Source of the DNA: Peronospora farinosa
Taxonomy: Eukaryota; Oomycota; Peronosporomycetes; Peronosporales; Peronosporaceae
Assembly: GCA_947646735.1 (NCBI GenBank)
Contig: CANTFK010000226.1
Coordinates: forward strand, 101,856 to 165,855
Reading direction: 5' to 3'
Length of the DNA stretch: 64,000 nt
Every line of letters begins with the position of its first letter. Position 1 is the first letter of the stretch. Positions 25,672-38,339 of the stretch are shown here, in pieces. The notes beneath the pieces were generated by a model that saw only the letters and a list, made by a program, of their open reading frames with translations, ran no database searches and was not told where the DNA came from. A program made the translations under genes and the position numbers.

Positions 25672-28544
25672 GATTCTACGCTGATAGTACCCTGGCCCAC
25701 CCTATATCTTAAAATAGGGATGGTCACTCGTCGTTCCGACGGACATGGTGAGCAAACATCTGCTAGATAATCTTCGTACCCACTAATTATTCTGGTTGAG
25801 TCAGGTAATTGATACATATGAAGTCAATAAGTATGAAAGTCAACGTCTACCTGTCGACGCTGGTCAATGTGTATCTGTCGTTTCGCACGACCATGTGTAC
25901 CCGTCGTTCCAACGGACACAGTAAGCGAAGTCGTCGTTTGATCTTCGTACCCATCTCTTTACTTCTATATATGCGGTTTAATAAGGTAAAGTTATCGGTA
26001 TAAAGGTGGATGTAAGCCCGTCATGCAGAATGTCCGGTTGACTCAGATTAATGAATAAGTATGATGCACTACATTTGATTCGATTCGCTTATTGTAACTG
26101 CATCCACCTTAACCTGATCAATACGCTTGCTTTTGCCACGTTGAAGTGTATTAGTTGAGCCCTGAGTCTATGTTTTAAAAACGAAGTGAAAGCATGTGTC
26201 TCATCTAATATATCTAAGAAATGCTGTGTTTGATATTGCAATATGTAATGATGTATATGAACATTTATGTGTGCCATTGTTTCGTACATTAGTATTATAA
26301 ATCGAAGCTATGGACACTCTATTATGGAGATCTGCACATGTAATTATTAATACAAAAATGCATAGTTAGCCATTGCAAAATGAGCCAAAAATGCAAAATC
26401 AGCCAATCCAAAATTGAAACAAAAACAGAATTTAGCCAATCCGAATGCCGGAAATAGATCAAACGGACGGACAGTATTCTTTTATTATATAGACTAGGGT
26501 ATTTACCCGTCGTTCCGACGGTGCGAAAAGAAATATCGATACTGTAGGCATCTTCAAAAAATGCAGCGTTTTGCTAGGGCGTTTACCTGTCGTTCCGACG
26601 GAAAGGTGACTGCAGACCATATATATGAGTTTTTTGTTTATAAAAAAATTGAATGTTGGTCAAACAGTTTTTTTGATGCTGAGATCTGTTACGGAAATTT
26701 GCTTGCTTATTAGTATAAATCAAACTGAAGTTTTGCAACAAATTAGGTATTCACCCGTCGTTCTGACGGTGCGAAGTAGAATATATAGCCATTTTTAAAC
26801 GCAGCGAATTGCCAGGGTGTTAACCCGTTGTTCCGACATGGGAGTAGTATAGTTAGGCATCTTAAGCGCAGCGATTTTGCTAGAGTGTTCACCCGTCGTT
26901 TCGACGGACACGCCTACAGTATACTGGCTTATCACTCTGCTTAGAATATCAGGTTGAATTAGGTCAACTTATAGGTATTGAAGTCAATGTGTATGCAGGC
27001 CAATGTAAACCCGTCGTTCCACCGAGTACACATTAGCGAATTTCTGTAACGCGTTAATATACAGTCATTTGTTTGTAGATAATGCCTACACCCTAGTAAA
27101 TCGATGGACGATTGCATCGTGTTTCATCGACCCACCTCTTTTAAGGTGTTCACCCGTCGTTTTGATGGTGCAAAGTAACAAATTTTGGCATGTTAAACGC
27201 CGCAATTTGCTAGGGTGTATACCCGTCATTCCGACGGATATGGTGGACGAGTCGACGCTGGTAATATACTGACCTTTATATCATTGCTTAACCGTTTTGT
27301 TGACTACATTTAAATGATGATATAAAGGTCAATGTGTACTCATATGGGCAATTTTAACGCAGCGTTTCGTTAGGGCATTCACCGGTCGAAAAGTAATATA
27401 TAGGCATTTTAAGCGCAGCGAATTGCTTAAGTGTTAACCCGTCGTTCCTACATAGGAATATTATAGTAAGGGATCTTAAACGCAGCGATTTAGTTACGGT
27501 GTTCACACGTCGTTTCGACGGACATGGTGCCTGGAAATGCTCGTACCCATCTTTCTGGCTGAGTAAGGTTAAGTGATTGGTATAAAGTTCAATGTGTACT
27601 TGCGTTACGTAAATTTTCTATTTAGATAGCGTGATGCACGGAGTTATTATATAGATTTTACTATACAAATCATGGTACTGCTATAGATAAGTGTCCGACG
27701 ACATTTATTGCTAGACCTAATTAATATTACTAATCAAATAACAGTGACGCCAATCTGCTTACCGAATCTGTTACGTTAGTGCAAAATTAGTAAGGGTGTC
27801 TTTCGGTCGTTGCGACGAAAGGTCCGACGAATAGGTGCGCCAACTATACGATGACAGTATATATGCCCATCACTTTGCCTTAAAACATTGAGTTGACTCC
27901 GGTAAATTACTAAGTATCAAAGTCAGTACTTAGGCCAATGTAAACCCGTCGTTCCACCGGGTACAAATTGACGAAGTTCTATAACGCGTTAATATATAAT
28001 TATTTATTTTTAGATAATGCCTACACCCTAGTGGATCGATAGACGATAGCACCATGTTTCATCGACCCACCTCTTTTATGGTGTCCACCCTTCGTTCTGA
28101 TGGTGCAAAGTAAAATATATTGGCATGTTAAACGCAGCGATTTGCTAGGGTGTATACCCGTCATTCCGACGGACATGGTGCGCAAGTCGACGCCTGTAAT
28201 ATATTGACCTTTACATCATCGTTTTACCAATTTGGTTGACTACATTAAAATGGTGATATAAAGGTCAATGTGTACTCGTCGTTCCAACGGACATGGTGAT
28301 TGAACTTTGCCTTTTGACCTTCGAGCCCAACATTTTACTTAACAATATTAAGGTAAAGTGATGGGTATGAGATTCAATGTGTACTCGTCGTTCCGACGGA
28401 TAGTAGCGTGCGGATCGAATCTATAGATTTAATTGTGTATAAAGGACCGAATATAATTTAATCTATGTGTGTCGATCAATTTTAGATACAACTTTTTGCC
28501 TGTGCAGCTTTTGGTAGTGCTCATTGTTCCGTCGGTAGGGGCGC
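25672..28544. repeat. Satellite unit D, copy 1 (2.87 kb)
   Basis: Chimeric unit. The front matches unit C, the middle (about 26500-27380) is D-specific and includes blocks otherwise seen in the A unit near 4140-4390, and the tail from about 27390 is the B-unit tail. Block junction at 26493/26494. The pattern suggests unequal exchange or template switching between units. Confidence 0.85.
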
Positions 28545-31523
28545 GATTCTACGCTGATAGTACCCTGGCCCACCATATATCTTAAAATAGGGATGGTCAC
28601 TCGTCGTTCCGACGAAAACGGTGTCCTGTAAAAGTTCGCACCCATCTGCTTACCTTAGTATATCCGGTTGACTCAGTAAAGTGATGGATATGAAATTCAA
28701 TGTGTACCCGTCGTTCCAATGGTTATCGTTTATTTATATAGCATGATGGACGGAGTTATTATAAACATTTAACTATACAAATTTCAGTTATGCTACCCAC
28801 TCCTATAGATGGATATCCGACAGAATTTATTGCTAAACCTGATATATATTGCTAATTAAAAATGCAAGTGATGGAAATCTGCTTACGTTAATGCAAATAA
28901 GTAAAAGTGCTCAGCCATCGCTGCGACGGAAAGGTCCGAGCGGACCATAAATATAAAATTAATGACATGAAAAGGATCGAATGTTGGTGTGTCAGTCAGC
29001 TTTTTTCATGCTACTTTCAGATTATATGCAGCTTTTTGATACTGAGGTCTAGGATCTTAATCCGTCGTTCCGACATATGGGTGCGCAAATTTTACGCTGA
29101 TAGCATATTGGCCCACCATTTTACCTTATTATATATCCAGTTTAAATAAGTAAATTAATATAGTTGATAGTCAATGTGTAAGAAGAGCACAGTGTATATG
29201 TCGTTCCAAAGGTCAATTTGTACCCGTCGTATCGACGGACACGGTGCGTGAAGCCTGCTTTTGACATTCGTACCCATCTTTTTACTTTACAACATCTGGT
29301 TGATCTAGGAATCTAAATAAGTATGACACAATATATATGGGTCATTTCACTTGTTGCAATTGATTCCAATTCAACCTGATGCCAACGCTTAATTTTGCCA
29401 ATGCCAAGGTTTAAAGTATTAATGAGGACTGAGCCCATGTTATAATAAAAAAATTAAAGCATGTGTCTCATCTAATAATCTAAAAAGCTGCGTTTGATAT
29501 TGCAATATGTAGTGATGAATATGAACACGTATGGGTGCAATCGTTTCGTATATAAATGTTATAGATAGAAGCACGACAAATTTATTCTCTGATATGGAGA
29601 TCTGCACATATAATTATCAATACATAAATGCATAATCAGCCATTGCAAAATGAGCCAAAAATGCAAAATCAGCCAATCCAAAATTAGCGAATAATGCAAA
29701 AGTAGCCAATCCGAATGCCGGAAAAGGATCAAACGGACAGACAGACAGACGGACAGTATTCTTTTATTATATAGACTAGGGTTTTTACCCGTCGTTCCGA
29801 CGGACATTGTACCTGTAAATAAAATACCCATTTCCTATTATATAGATTGTCTGGTTTGTTCTGTAAAGTGGTGGGTATGAAGCTTGATGTGTACACGCGT
29901 TCCCTAAAAATATACAAAAAATTTATAGCATGATGGACGTAGTTATTATATAGATTTTACTATTCAAATTTTAGTCATGATACCCACTCCTATAGATGAA
30001 TGTCCGACGAAATTTTTTATTGCGTTACCTCATAGATAATTACTAATTAAAATTAAAATGATGGAAATGTGCTTGCGTTAATGCAAATAAGTAATGGTGT
30101 TCACCCGTCGTTCCGACGGAAAGGTGCACAAATTCTACGCTGACATTATTTGAATTTATCGCTTTTCTTTGAAAAGTAGGTTGCTTTACATAGGGTTTGA
30201 CCCGTCGTTCCGACGGTGCGCAGTAGTATATATAGGCAATTTAACGCAGTACTTTGCTAGGGTTTGACCCGTCGTTTTGACGGTGCGAAAGTAATATATA
30301 TATTGTAGGCATCTTTAAAAAAACGCAGCGATTTTCTAGGGTAATCACCCGTCGCTCCGACTGTGCGAAAAGTAATATATAGGCATTTTAAGCGCAGCGA
30401 ATTGCTTAAGTGTCAACCCGTCGTTCCTACATAGGAATATTATAGTAAGGGATCTTAAACGCAGCGATTTAGTTACGGTGTTCACACGTCGTTTCGACGG
30501 ACATGGTGCCTGGAAATGCTCGTACCCATCTTTCTGGCTGAGTAAGGTTAAGTGATTGGTATAAAGTTCAATGTGTACTTGCGTTACGTAAATTTTCTAT
30601 TTAGATAGCGTGATGCACGGAGTTATTATATAGATCTTACTATACAAATCATGGTACTGCTATAGATAAGTGTCCGACGACATTTATTGCTAGACCTAAT
30701 TAATATTACTAATCAAATAACAGTGACGCCAATCTGCTTACCGAATCTGTTACGTTAGTGCAAAATTAGTAAGGGTGTCTTTCGGTCGTTGCGACGAAAG
30801 GTCCGACGAATAGGTGCGCCAACTATACGATGACAGTATATATGCCCATCACTTTGCCTTAAAACATTGAGTTGACTCCGGTAAATTACTAAGTATCAAA
30901 GTCAGTACTTAGGCCAATGTAAACCCGTCGTTCCACCGGGTACAAATTGACGAAGTTCTATAACGCGTTAATATATAATTATTTATTTTTAGATAATGCC
31001 TACACCCTAGTGGATCGATAGACGATAGCACCATGTTTCATCGACCCACCTCTTTTATGGTGTCCACCCTTCGTTCTGATGGTGCAAAGTAAAATATATT
31101 GGCATGTTAAACGCAGCGATTTGCTAGGGTGTATACCCGTCATTCCGACGGACATGGTGCGCAAGTCGACGCCTGTAATATATTGACCTTTACATCATCG
31201 TTTTACCAATTTGGTTGACTACATTAAAATGGTGATATAAAGGTCAATGTGTACTCGTCGTTCCAACGGACATGGTGATTGAACTTTGCCTTTTGACCTT
31301 CGAGCCCAACATTTTACTTAACAATATTAAGGTAAAGTGATGGGTATGAGATTCAATGTGTACTCGTCGTTCCGACGGATAGTAGCGTGCGGATCGAATC
31401 TATAGATTTAATTGTGTATAAAGGACCGAATATAATTTTTTCTATGTGTGTCGATCAATTTTAGATACAACTTTTTGCCTGTGCAGCTTTTGGTAGTGCT
31501 CATTGTTCCGTCGGTAGGGGCGC
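28545..31523. repeat. Satellite unit B, copy 4 (2.98 kb)
   Basis: Near-identical to the other B units. The first 100 bp lack the AAAATCTGC segment present in copies 1 and 2 (GTGTCCTGTAAAAG near 28621). Block junction at 29775/29776. Confidence 0.9.
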
Positions 31524-34400
31524 GATTCTACGCTGATAGTACCCTGGCCCACCCTATATCTTAAAATAGGGATGGTCACTCGTCGTTCCGACGGACATGG
31601 TGAGCAAACATCTGCTAGATAATCTTCGTACCCACTAATTATTCTGGTTGAGTCAGGTAATTGATACATATGAAGTCAATAAGTATGAAAGTCAACGTCT
31701 ACCTGTCGACGCTGGTCAATGTGTATCTGTCGTTTCGCACGACCATGTGTACCCGTCGTTCCAACGGACACAGTAAGCGAAGTCGTCGTTTGATCTTCGT
31801 ACCCATCTCTTTACTTCTATATATGCGGTTTAATAAGGTAAAGTTATCGGTATAAAGGTGGATGTAAGCCCGTCATGCAGAATGTCCGGTTGACTCAGAT
31901 TAATGAATAAGTATGATGCACTACATTTGATTCGATTCGCTTATTGTAACTGCATCCACCTTAACCTGATCAATACGCTTGCTTTTGCCACGTTGAAGTG
32001 TATTAGTTGAGCCCTGAGTCTATGTTTTAAAAACGAAGTGAAAGCATGTGTCTCATCTAATATATCTAAGAAATGCTGTGTTTGATATTGCAATATGTAA
32101 TGATGTATATGAACATTTATGTGTGCCATTGTTTCGTACATTAGTATTATAAATCGAAGACCTATGGACACTCTATTATGGAGATCTGCACATGTAATTA
32201 TTAATACAAAAATGCATAGTTAGCCATTGCAAAATGAGCCAAAAATGCAAAATCAGCCAATCCAAAATTGAAACAAAAACAGAATTTAGCCAATCCGAAT
32301 GCCGGAAATAGATCAAACGGACGGACAGTATTCTTTTATTATATAGACTAGGGTATTTACCCGTCGTTCCGACGGTGCGAAAAGAAATATCGATACTGTA
32401 GGCATCTTCAAAAAATGCAGCGTTTTGCTAGGGCGTTTACCTGTCGTTCCGACGGAAAGGTGACTGCAGACCATATATATGAGTTTTTTGTTTATAAAAA
32501 AATTGAATGTTGGTCAAACAGTTTTTTTGATGCTGAGATCTGTTACGGAAATTTGCTTGCTTATTAGTATAAATCAAACTGAAGTTTTGCAACAAATTAG
32601 GTATTCACCCGTCGTTCTGACGGTGCGAAGTAGAATATATAGCCATTTTTAAACGCAGCGAATTGCCAGGGTGTTAACCCGTTGTTCCGACATGGGAGTA
32701 GTATAGTTAGGCATCTTAAGCGCAGCGATTTTGCTAGAGTGTTCACCCGTCGTTTCGACGGACACGCCTACAGTATACTGGCTTATCACTCTGCTTAGAA
32801 TATCAGGTTGAATTAGGTCAACTTATAGGTATTGAAGTCAATGTGTATGCAGGCCAATGTAAACCCGTCGTTCCACCGAGTACACATTAGCGAATTTCTG
32901 TAACGCGTTAATATACAGTCATTTGTTTGTAGATAATGCCTACACCCTAGTAAATCGATGGACGATTGCATCGTGTTTCATCGACCCACCTCTTTTAAGG
33001 TGTTCACCCGTCGTTTTGATGGTGCAAAGTAACAAATTTTGGCATGTTAAACGCCGCAATTTGCTAGGGTGTATACCCGTCATTCCGACGGATATGGTGG
33101 ACGAGTCGACGCTGGTAATATACTGACCTTTATATCATTGCTTAACCGTTTTGTTGACTACATTTAAATGATGATATAAAGGTCAATGTGTACTCATATG
33201 GGCAATTTTAACGCAGCGTTTCGTTAGGGCATTCACCGGTCGAAAAGTAATATATAGGCATTTTAAGCGCAGCGAATTGCTTAAGTGTTAACCCGTCGTT
33301 CCTACATAGGAATATTATAGTAAGGGATCTTAAACGCAGCGATTTAGTTACGGTGTTCACACGTCGTTTCGACGGACATGGTGCCTGGAAATGTTCGAAC
33401 CCATATTTCTGGCTGAGTAAGGTTAAGTGATTGGTATAAAGTATCAATGTGTACTTGCGTTACGTTGATTTTCTATTTAGATAGCGTGATGCACGGAGTT
33501 ATTATATAGATTTTACTATACAAATCATGGTACTGCTATAGATAAGTGTCCGACGACATTTATTGCTAGACCTAATTAATATTACTAATCAAATAACAGT
33601 GACGCCAATCTGCTTACCGAATCTGTTACGTTAGTGCAAAATTAGTAAGGGTGTCTTTCGGTCGTTGCGACGAAAGGTCCGACGAATAGGTGCGCCAACT
33701 ATACGATGACAGTATATATGCCCATCACTTTGCCTTAAAACATTGAGTTGACTCCGGTAAATTACTAAGTTTCAAAGTCAGTACTTAGGCCAATGTAAAC
33801 CCGTCGTTCCACCGGGTACAAATTGACGAAGTTCTATAACGCGTTAATATATAATTATTTATTTTTAGATAATGCCTACACCCTAGTGGATCGATAGACG
33901 ATAGCACCATGTTTCATCGACCCACCTCTTTTATGGTGTCCACCCTTCGTTCTGATGGTGCAAAGTAAAATATATTGGCATGTTAAACGCAGCGATTTGC
34001 TAGGGTGTATACCCGTCATTCCGACGGACATGGTGCGCAAGTCGACGCCTGTAATATATTGACCTTTACATCATCGTTTTACCAATTTGGTTGACTACAT
34101 TAAAATGGTGATATAAAGGTCAATGTGTACTCGTCGTTCCAACGGACATGGTGATTGAACTTTGCCTTTTGACCTTCGAGCCCAACATTTTACTTAACAA
34201 TATTAAGGTAAAGTGATGGGTATGAGATTCAATGTGTACTCGTCGTTCCGACGGATAGTAGCGTGCGGATCGAATCTATAGATTTAATTGTGTATAAAGG
34301 ACCGTATATAATATTATTCTATGTGTGTCGATCAATTTTAGATACAACTTTTTGCCTGTGCAGCTTTTGGTAGTGCTCATTGTTCCGTCGGTAGGGGCGC
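31524..34400. repeat. Satellite unit D, copy 2 (2.88 kb)
   Basis: Near-identical to 25672-28544. B and D alternate here (B3-D1-B4-D2), which suggests a B+D dimer of about 5.85 kb that was itself duplicated. Block junction at 32347/32348. Confidence 0.9.
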
Positions 34401-37400
34401 GATTCTACGCTGATAGTACCCTGGCCCACCCTATATCTTAAAATAGGGATGGTCACTCGTCGTTCCGACGGACATGGTGAGCAAACATCTGCTAGATAAT
34501 CTTCGTACCCACTAATTATTCTGGTTGAGTCAGGTAATTGATATATATGAAGTCAATAAGTATGAAAGTCAACGTCTACCTGTCGACGCTGGTCAATGTG
34601 TATCTGTCGTTTCGCACGACCATGTGTACCCGTCGTTCCAACGGACACAGTAAGCGAAGTCGTCGTTTGATCTTCGTACCCATCTCTTTACTTCTATATA
34701 TGCGGTTTAATAAGGTAAAGTTATCGGTATAAAGGTGGATGTAAGCCCGTCATGCAGAATGTCCGGTTGACTCAGATTAATGAATAAGTATGATGCACTA
34801 CATTTGATTCGATTCGCTTATTGTAACTGCATCCACCTTAACCTGATCAATACGCTTGCTTTTGCCACGTTGAAGTGTATTAGTTGAGCCCTGAGTCTAT
34901 GTTTTAAAAACGAAGTGAAAGCATGTGTCTCATCTAATATATCTAAGAAATGCTGTGTTTGATATTGCAATATGTAATGATGTATATGAACATTTATGTG
35001 TGCCATTGTTTCGTACATTAGTATTATAAATCGAAGCACGACCTATGGACACTCTATTATGGAGATCTGCACATGTAATTATTAATACAAAAATGCATAG
35101 TTAGCCATTGCAAAATGAGCCAAAAATGCAAAATGAGCCAATCCAAAATTGAAACAAAAACAGAATTTAGCCAATCCGAATGCCGGAAATAGATCAAACG
35201 GACGGACAGTATTCTTTTATTATATAGACTAGGGTATTTACCCGTCGTTCCGACGGTGCGAAAAGAAATATCGATACTGTAGGCATCTTCAAAAAATGCA
35301 GCGTTTTGCTAGGGCGTTTACCTGTCGTTCCGACGGAAAGGTGACTGCAGACCATATATATAAGTTTTTTGTTTATAAAAAAATTGAATGTTGGTCAAAC
35401 AGTTTTTTTGATGCTGAGATCTGTTACGGAAATTTGCTTGCTTATTAGTATAAATCAAACTGAAGTTTTGCAACAAATTAGGTATTCACCCGTCGTTCTG
35501 ACGGTGCGAAGTAGAATATATAGCCATTTTTAAACGCAGCGAATTGCCAGGGTGTTAACCCGTTGTTCCGACATGGGAGTAGTATAGTTAGGCATCTTAA
35601 GCGCAGCGATTTTGCTAGAGTGTTCACCCGTCGTTTCGACGGACACGCCTACAGTATACTGGCTTATCACTCTGCTTAGAATATCAGGTTGAATTAGGTC
35701 AACTTATAGGTATTGAAGTCAATGTGTATGCAGGCCAATGTAAACCCGTCGTTCCACCGAGTACACATTAGCGAATTTCTGTAACGCGTTAATATACAGT
35801 CATTTGTTTGTAGATAATGCCTACACCCTAGTAAATCGATGGACGATTGCATCGTGTTTCATCGACCCACCTCTTTTAAGGTGTTCACCCGTCGTTTTGA
35901 TGGTGCAAAGTAACAAATTTTGGCATGTTAAACGCCGCAATTTGCTAGGGTGTATACCCGTCATTCCGACGGATATGGTGGACGAGTCGACGCTGGTAAT
36001 ATACTGACCTTTATATCATTGCTTAACCGTTTTGTTGACTACATTTAAATGATGATATAAAGGTCAATGTGTACTCATATGGGCAATTTTAACGCAGCGT
36101 TTCGTTAGGGTATTCACCGGTCGAAAAGTAATATATAGGCATTTTAAGCGCAGCGAATTGCTTAAGTGTTACCCGTCGTTCCTACATAGGAATATTATAG
36201 TAAGGGATCTTAAACGCAGCGATTTAGTTACGGTGTTCACACGTCGTTTCGACGGACATGGTGCCTGGAAATGTTCGAACCCATATTTCTGGCTGAGTAA
36301 GATTAAGTGAGTGGTATAAATATCAATGTGTACTTGCGTTACGTTGATTTTCTAATTAGACAGCATGATGAACGGAGTTATTATATAGATTTTACTATAC
36401 AAATCATGGTACTGCTATAGATGGATGTCCGCAACATTTATTGCTAGACGTAATACATATGACTAATCTAAATAATAGTGACGGCAATCTGCTTACAGAA
36501 TCTGTTTACGTTAGTGCAAAATTAGTAAGGGTGTCTTTCGGTCGTTGCGACGGAAAGGTCCGACGAATAGGTGCGCCAACTATACGCTGACAGTATATAT
36601 GCCAATCACTTTGCCTTAAAATATTTGGTTGACTCCGGTAAATTACTAAATATCAAAGTCAGTACTCAGGCCAATGTAAACCCTTCGTTCCATCGGGTAC
36701 CCATTAGCGAATTTCTATAACGTGTTAATATACAGTCATTTATTTTTAAATGATGCCTGTACCCGGTGAATCGATGGATGATATCATCATGGTTCCATCA
36801 GCCTACGTCTGTTAGTGTGTTCCACCGTCATGCTGACAAATTGCTAATAGTTCACCCGTCGTGCCGACGGCCATTCGTGCGAAGTTGACGCTAAAAGTAT
36901 AGAAACATATTAAACGTAGCGCTTCGCAAGGAATATGTACCCTTAGATTCGACGGACCAAGTGCGCGCAATTTAAATATATATATTTTATACTGTATAAA
37001 GGAATGAAAGTCGGTGTATCAATTAGCTGTTGTGCTGCTACTTGAACCTGTATGCAGCTTGTGGATGGTGCCCGTCGTTCCGACAAATAGGTGCGCAAAT
37101 TCTACGTGGATAGTATATTGACCTATCACTTTACTTTTATATATTTGGTTAAATCAGGTGATTGCTACCTAGTCAATGTATAATAAAGTCAAGGTGTCTG
37201 AAAGTTAAGATGTACATGTCGACACTGGTCAATGTCTACCTGTCTTATTAAATTGCCTACAGATATTTTGCAAAACCTTAAACTTTGACCCACATCTATT
37301 GGTCTTTACATCTTACAATATTATTTCAGTCATGCTATACCTCATTATATATCCAGTTTACTTAAGTAAATAAATATAGGTGATAGTCAATGTGTAAGAA

Positions 37401-37603
37401 GAGCACAGTATATTTGTCGTTCCAAAGGTCAATTTGTATCCGTCGTTCCGACGGAGTAATAGTGCAACATGCAAAGTCAGCCATTGCAAAATGAGCCAAA
37501 AAGGCATAGTCAGCCAATCCAAAATTAGCGAATAATGCAAAAATACCAATCCGAATGCCGGAAAAGGATCAAACGGACGGACACTATTCTTTTATTATAT
37601 AGA
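34401..37603. repeat. Terminal satellite unit D3, diverged edge
   Basis: Matches D units to about 36330, then becomes increasingly unlike the rest, with few well-formed hairpins between 36780 and 37430. It ends with the same 5' module found at internal junctions (AATGAGCC, CCAATCC, ATGCCGGAAAAGGATCAAAC, GGACGGACA, TATTCTTTTATTATATAGA) at 37603, where LTR sequence starts. Divergence at the edge with homogeneity inside is typical of satellite arrays. Confidence 0.85.
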
Positions 37604-37891
37604 TGTATATATATAGATCGGATACGCGACTCTTTAGAAGCGTATCCTGTCGCATGAAATTAAATTTAGATTTAAGATCGCAACTGACGTCCTTCTGAGA
37701 CGTCGCGATGCCTATCTTCAACTAGCGTCATCCATTCTCATGTGAATCCGTAATGGATATCACTTTCACGAGGGTGGATCACATTTGTGTATCGCATCCA
37801 AGTGACAGGTCAAAAGTAATCATGGATACTTTTAGACCAAACATTAAGAAAATTTAATTAATGTTTGCGTGTAACTAGATGCCATGTTACA
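37604..37891 (-). mobile_element. Gypsy LTR, upstream part, split by satellite
   Basis: Minus-strand LTR starting TGTAACATGGCATCTAGTTACACGC at 37891. It matches the plus-strand LTR at 63305 onwards through the shared AACATTA...CTTAATGTTTGGTC, CACCCTCGTGAA and GATACGCTTCTAAAGAGTCGCGTATCCG blocks, and stops in the TA tract at 37604. The remainder is at 19453-19531. The two parts together would be about 370 bp, in line with the other copy. Confidence 0.8.
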
Positions 37892-38330
37892 CTTTAAATG
37901 ATGTCATACTGTTATTGACGTACTAAATTTCACGGAAATCCTCAGTTACAGGAAAGAAACTGCTTAGAGTAACGTTCTTGTGACTGGAAGAATCTAATAG
38001 TTGGTATAAGTTACCAATTAAGGCAGTATTACTAAGGCTGGGTACAGTGTATGAAGTCTTGGTAGGGACCAGAATTGTTATAGCAATGAAAAGATTTTAT
38101 TGGTAGGACAGTATTTTTATTTTTCCTGTAGGTCATAACTGGCTAATGTCCTGCCTATGCCTCCCACTCGTCACTATACTAAGAAAATGTACTTAAGAAG
38201 GACCGTGTGGCCAAGAAGTAGAGATGGAAGAACAATTGATTGAAATGACAAGAAGATCGATACGAAAAATACATTTTCCTACCTGAATGACGTACTTAAA
38301 GAACGTGTGTGAAGTTTCAAATGACAGCGT
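37892..38330. other. Intergenic, no gene seen
   Basis: Unique-looking AT-rich DNA between the split LTR and the NOP14 relic. I see no coding frame of note, no repeat unit and no array hairpin. It marks the exit from satellite into ordinary chromosome. Confidence 0.6.
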
Positions 38331-38339
38331 TGATTACAG

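Larger units (their letters stand above)
19532..37603 (-). mobile_element. Helitron-like tandem block inserted in an LTR
   Basis: On the minus strand the block starts TCTATATAATAAAAGAATA at 37603 and ends CCGTCGGAACGACGG-GAAAATACC-CTAG at 19532. The base before TC is A and the base after CTAG is T. 5'-TC, a GC-rich hairpin about 9 nt before a CTRR-type 3' end, and A|T insertion without target duplication are the canonical Helitron marks. Internal junctions read CTAG|TCTATATAAT, as expected for head-to-tail elements. No Rep/helicase protein is encoded, so the family would be non-autonomous. A paralogous LTR without insertion is present at 63305-63660. The alternative is ordinary satellite with chance ends in a TA tract. 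Confidence 0.55.

Noticed and set aside
1..37603. CRISPR-like look of regularly spaced short palindromic repeats
   Set aside because: Spacing is irregular (tens to hundreds of bp), the intervals are themselves repeated, and no cas genes exist. The context is eukaryotic.
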